Shown here: in pieces, positions 63,102-64,000 of the stretch
Numbering within the stretch: the first letter of the stretch is position 1
Layout: each line of letters opens with the position of its first letter
Origin: Saururus chinensis
Lineage: Eukaryota; Streptophyta; Magnoliopsida; Piperales; Saururaceae
Assembly: GCA_035235625.1 (NCBI GenBank)
Contig: CP141142.1
Location: forward strand, 19,788,995-19,852,994
Direction: 5' to 3'
DNA length: 64,000 bases
The notes under the pieces: model-generated
The model's database searches: none
What the model was told of the DNA's origin: nothing
What the model saw: the letters and a program-made list of their open reading frames with translations, nothing else
Program-made: the position numbers and the translations under genes

Positions 63102-64000
63102 GCTATTGCCTATTAGCGACGGTTAACACAAAGCATCGCTAATCGTGTCCCATTAGCGATGCTTATTTTTACATCGCTAATAATTTTCTTGTAGTGACAC
63201 ATAAAACAACATTGCTAATAGTAAATTATTAGCAATGCATATTTCTTAGCGTCGCTAATGATCAGTTATTAGCCATGTTATCTTATACGTCATTAATATA
63301 AAAAATATTTTTTAAAAAATTACAAATAACTTATTAGAGACGCATAATTAGAAGTGACACTTTTGTATGCATTGCTAATATAATAAAGTTTTTTAAAACA
63401 AATTAATTATTTAAAGAGCCACTAATAATAAAATGCATTTAAAAAATTTGTGTATTAGCAACGCTTTTTAAAGCGTCATTAATACATTGAAAAAATTAAA
63501 ATAAAATAAAAAATGCTTTAGCAACGCATTTAAAGACAGATTTTTTTTAAAAAAAAATAGGGCTGGAGGAGGGGGTGAGGGCCGGAGGATAGCTGGGCGC
63601 CAAAATCTAGCCTCCCTCCCCCTCTCTCCCCGGCTCTGCCCCCTTCTGATTTTCAAAGGAGGGGGGCGGAGCAGTGGGAGCGAGAGGACGGCGGGGTGGA
63701 GTCGGGGAGAGAGGGGGGAGGGGGAGGGATGAGAGGGGTGGGGCCCAAAGGACGGCAGGGGGCACTGTCCTTCGGTCCCCCACCCCCCTCTCTCCGGCTC
63801 CGCCCCCCTCCTTTGAATATCAGAGGAGGGGGGGACCGAGAGGGGGGTAGGAGACTAGAGAACAGTGGGGTGGCACCGGAATTCTGATCCCCCACCTCCC
63901 TCCCGGTCCCTCCTCTTCCCCTACTGCGCCCCCCTCCTTCCTCCCTCCTCTGAAAATAGAGGAGGGGGCATAGCAGAGGGAGAGGAGGGACCGGGAGAGA

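Larger units (their letters stand above)
55503..64000. mobile_element. Second CACTA element of the same family, interrupted and running off the window
   Basis: It starts with CACTACAACAAAA at 55503 and TTAGCGACGC subterminal repeats. It is interrupted at 55630 by an Athila-like element and resumes at 63102 with TATTAGCGACGGTTAAC and many TTAGCGATGC repeats, then a GC-rich hairpin block (63560-64000) like that at 42650-43870. The right end lies beyond the window. An inverted terminus-like sequence, TTTTCTTGTAGTG at 63184-63196, could mark an inner or composite end. Confidence 0.8.

Overview
This is nuclear DNA from a flowering plant. The evidence is spliced genes with GT-AG introns, plant-specific gene families, and dense Ty1/copia, Ty3/gypsy, CACTA and miniature transposons. 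The species cannot be named from the sequence; the genome looks TE-rich and I see nothing grass-like. No rRNA, tRNA, CRISPR or prokaryotic feature was seen. I support three host genes, all with complete exon sets: two methylesterases of the SABP2/MES alpha/beta-hydrolase family (gene 1, + strand, 21528-24955; gene 2, - strand, 45041-49960), and between them a 2-oxoglutarate/Fe(II) dioxygenase (- strand, 33661-37678) of the At3g19000/At3g19010 type.

Layout. 1-9946 is an old tandem duplication (unit about 5.4-5.5 kb) of a gypsy LTR joined to the 3' half of a minus-strand copia element. A second copia element on the opposite strand (about 9947-17422) is inserted in that copia, whose gag, primer-binding site and 5' LTR resume from 17423 to about 20500. 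MES gene 1 follows, with two miniature transposons in its introns. 25768-26722 is a solo LTR with a perfect 5-bp target duplication. 26728-31540 holds gene-free DNA and a decayed chromovirus-type gypsy fragment. 31779-33515 is a large inverted-repeat (foldback) element just past the 3' end of the dioxygenase gene.

39941-44519 is a complete non-autonomous CACTA element (13-bp terminal repeats, CAC target duplication). It is packed with TTAGCGACG-type repeats, purine tracts and a GC-rich block of small hairpins. MES gene 2 follows with a 3.7-kb first intron carrying an LTR fragment and a terminal-inverted-repeat element with a GC-rich core. From 51936 the window is nested retrotransposon DNA: a gypsy LTR split by a solo LTR, then a second CACTA of the same family split by a young Athila-like gag-protease-only element (55630-63101, target duplication GCTAT). 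That CACTA runs off the window end.

The two MES genes are paralogues with identical exon phases, lying tail-to-tail. They probably demethylate small methyl esters such as methyl salicylate, methyl jasmonate or methyl-IAA. The dioxygenase is in a family of specialised-metabolite and hormone oxidases, but nothing here shows that the three work in one pathway. The most notable observations are the structural code inside the CACTA family, the GATCGATC dyads shared by LTRs of unrelated families, and the strong divergence of the lid exon between the MES paralogues. Identities quoted are hand counts.
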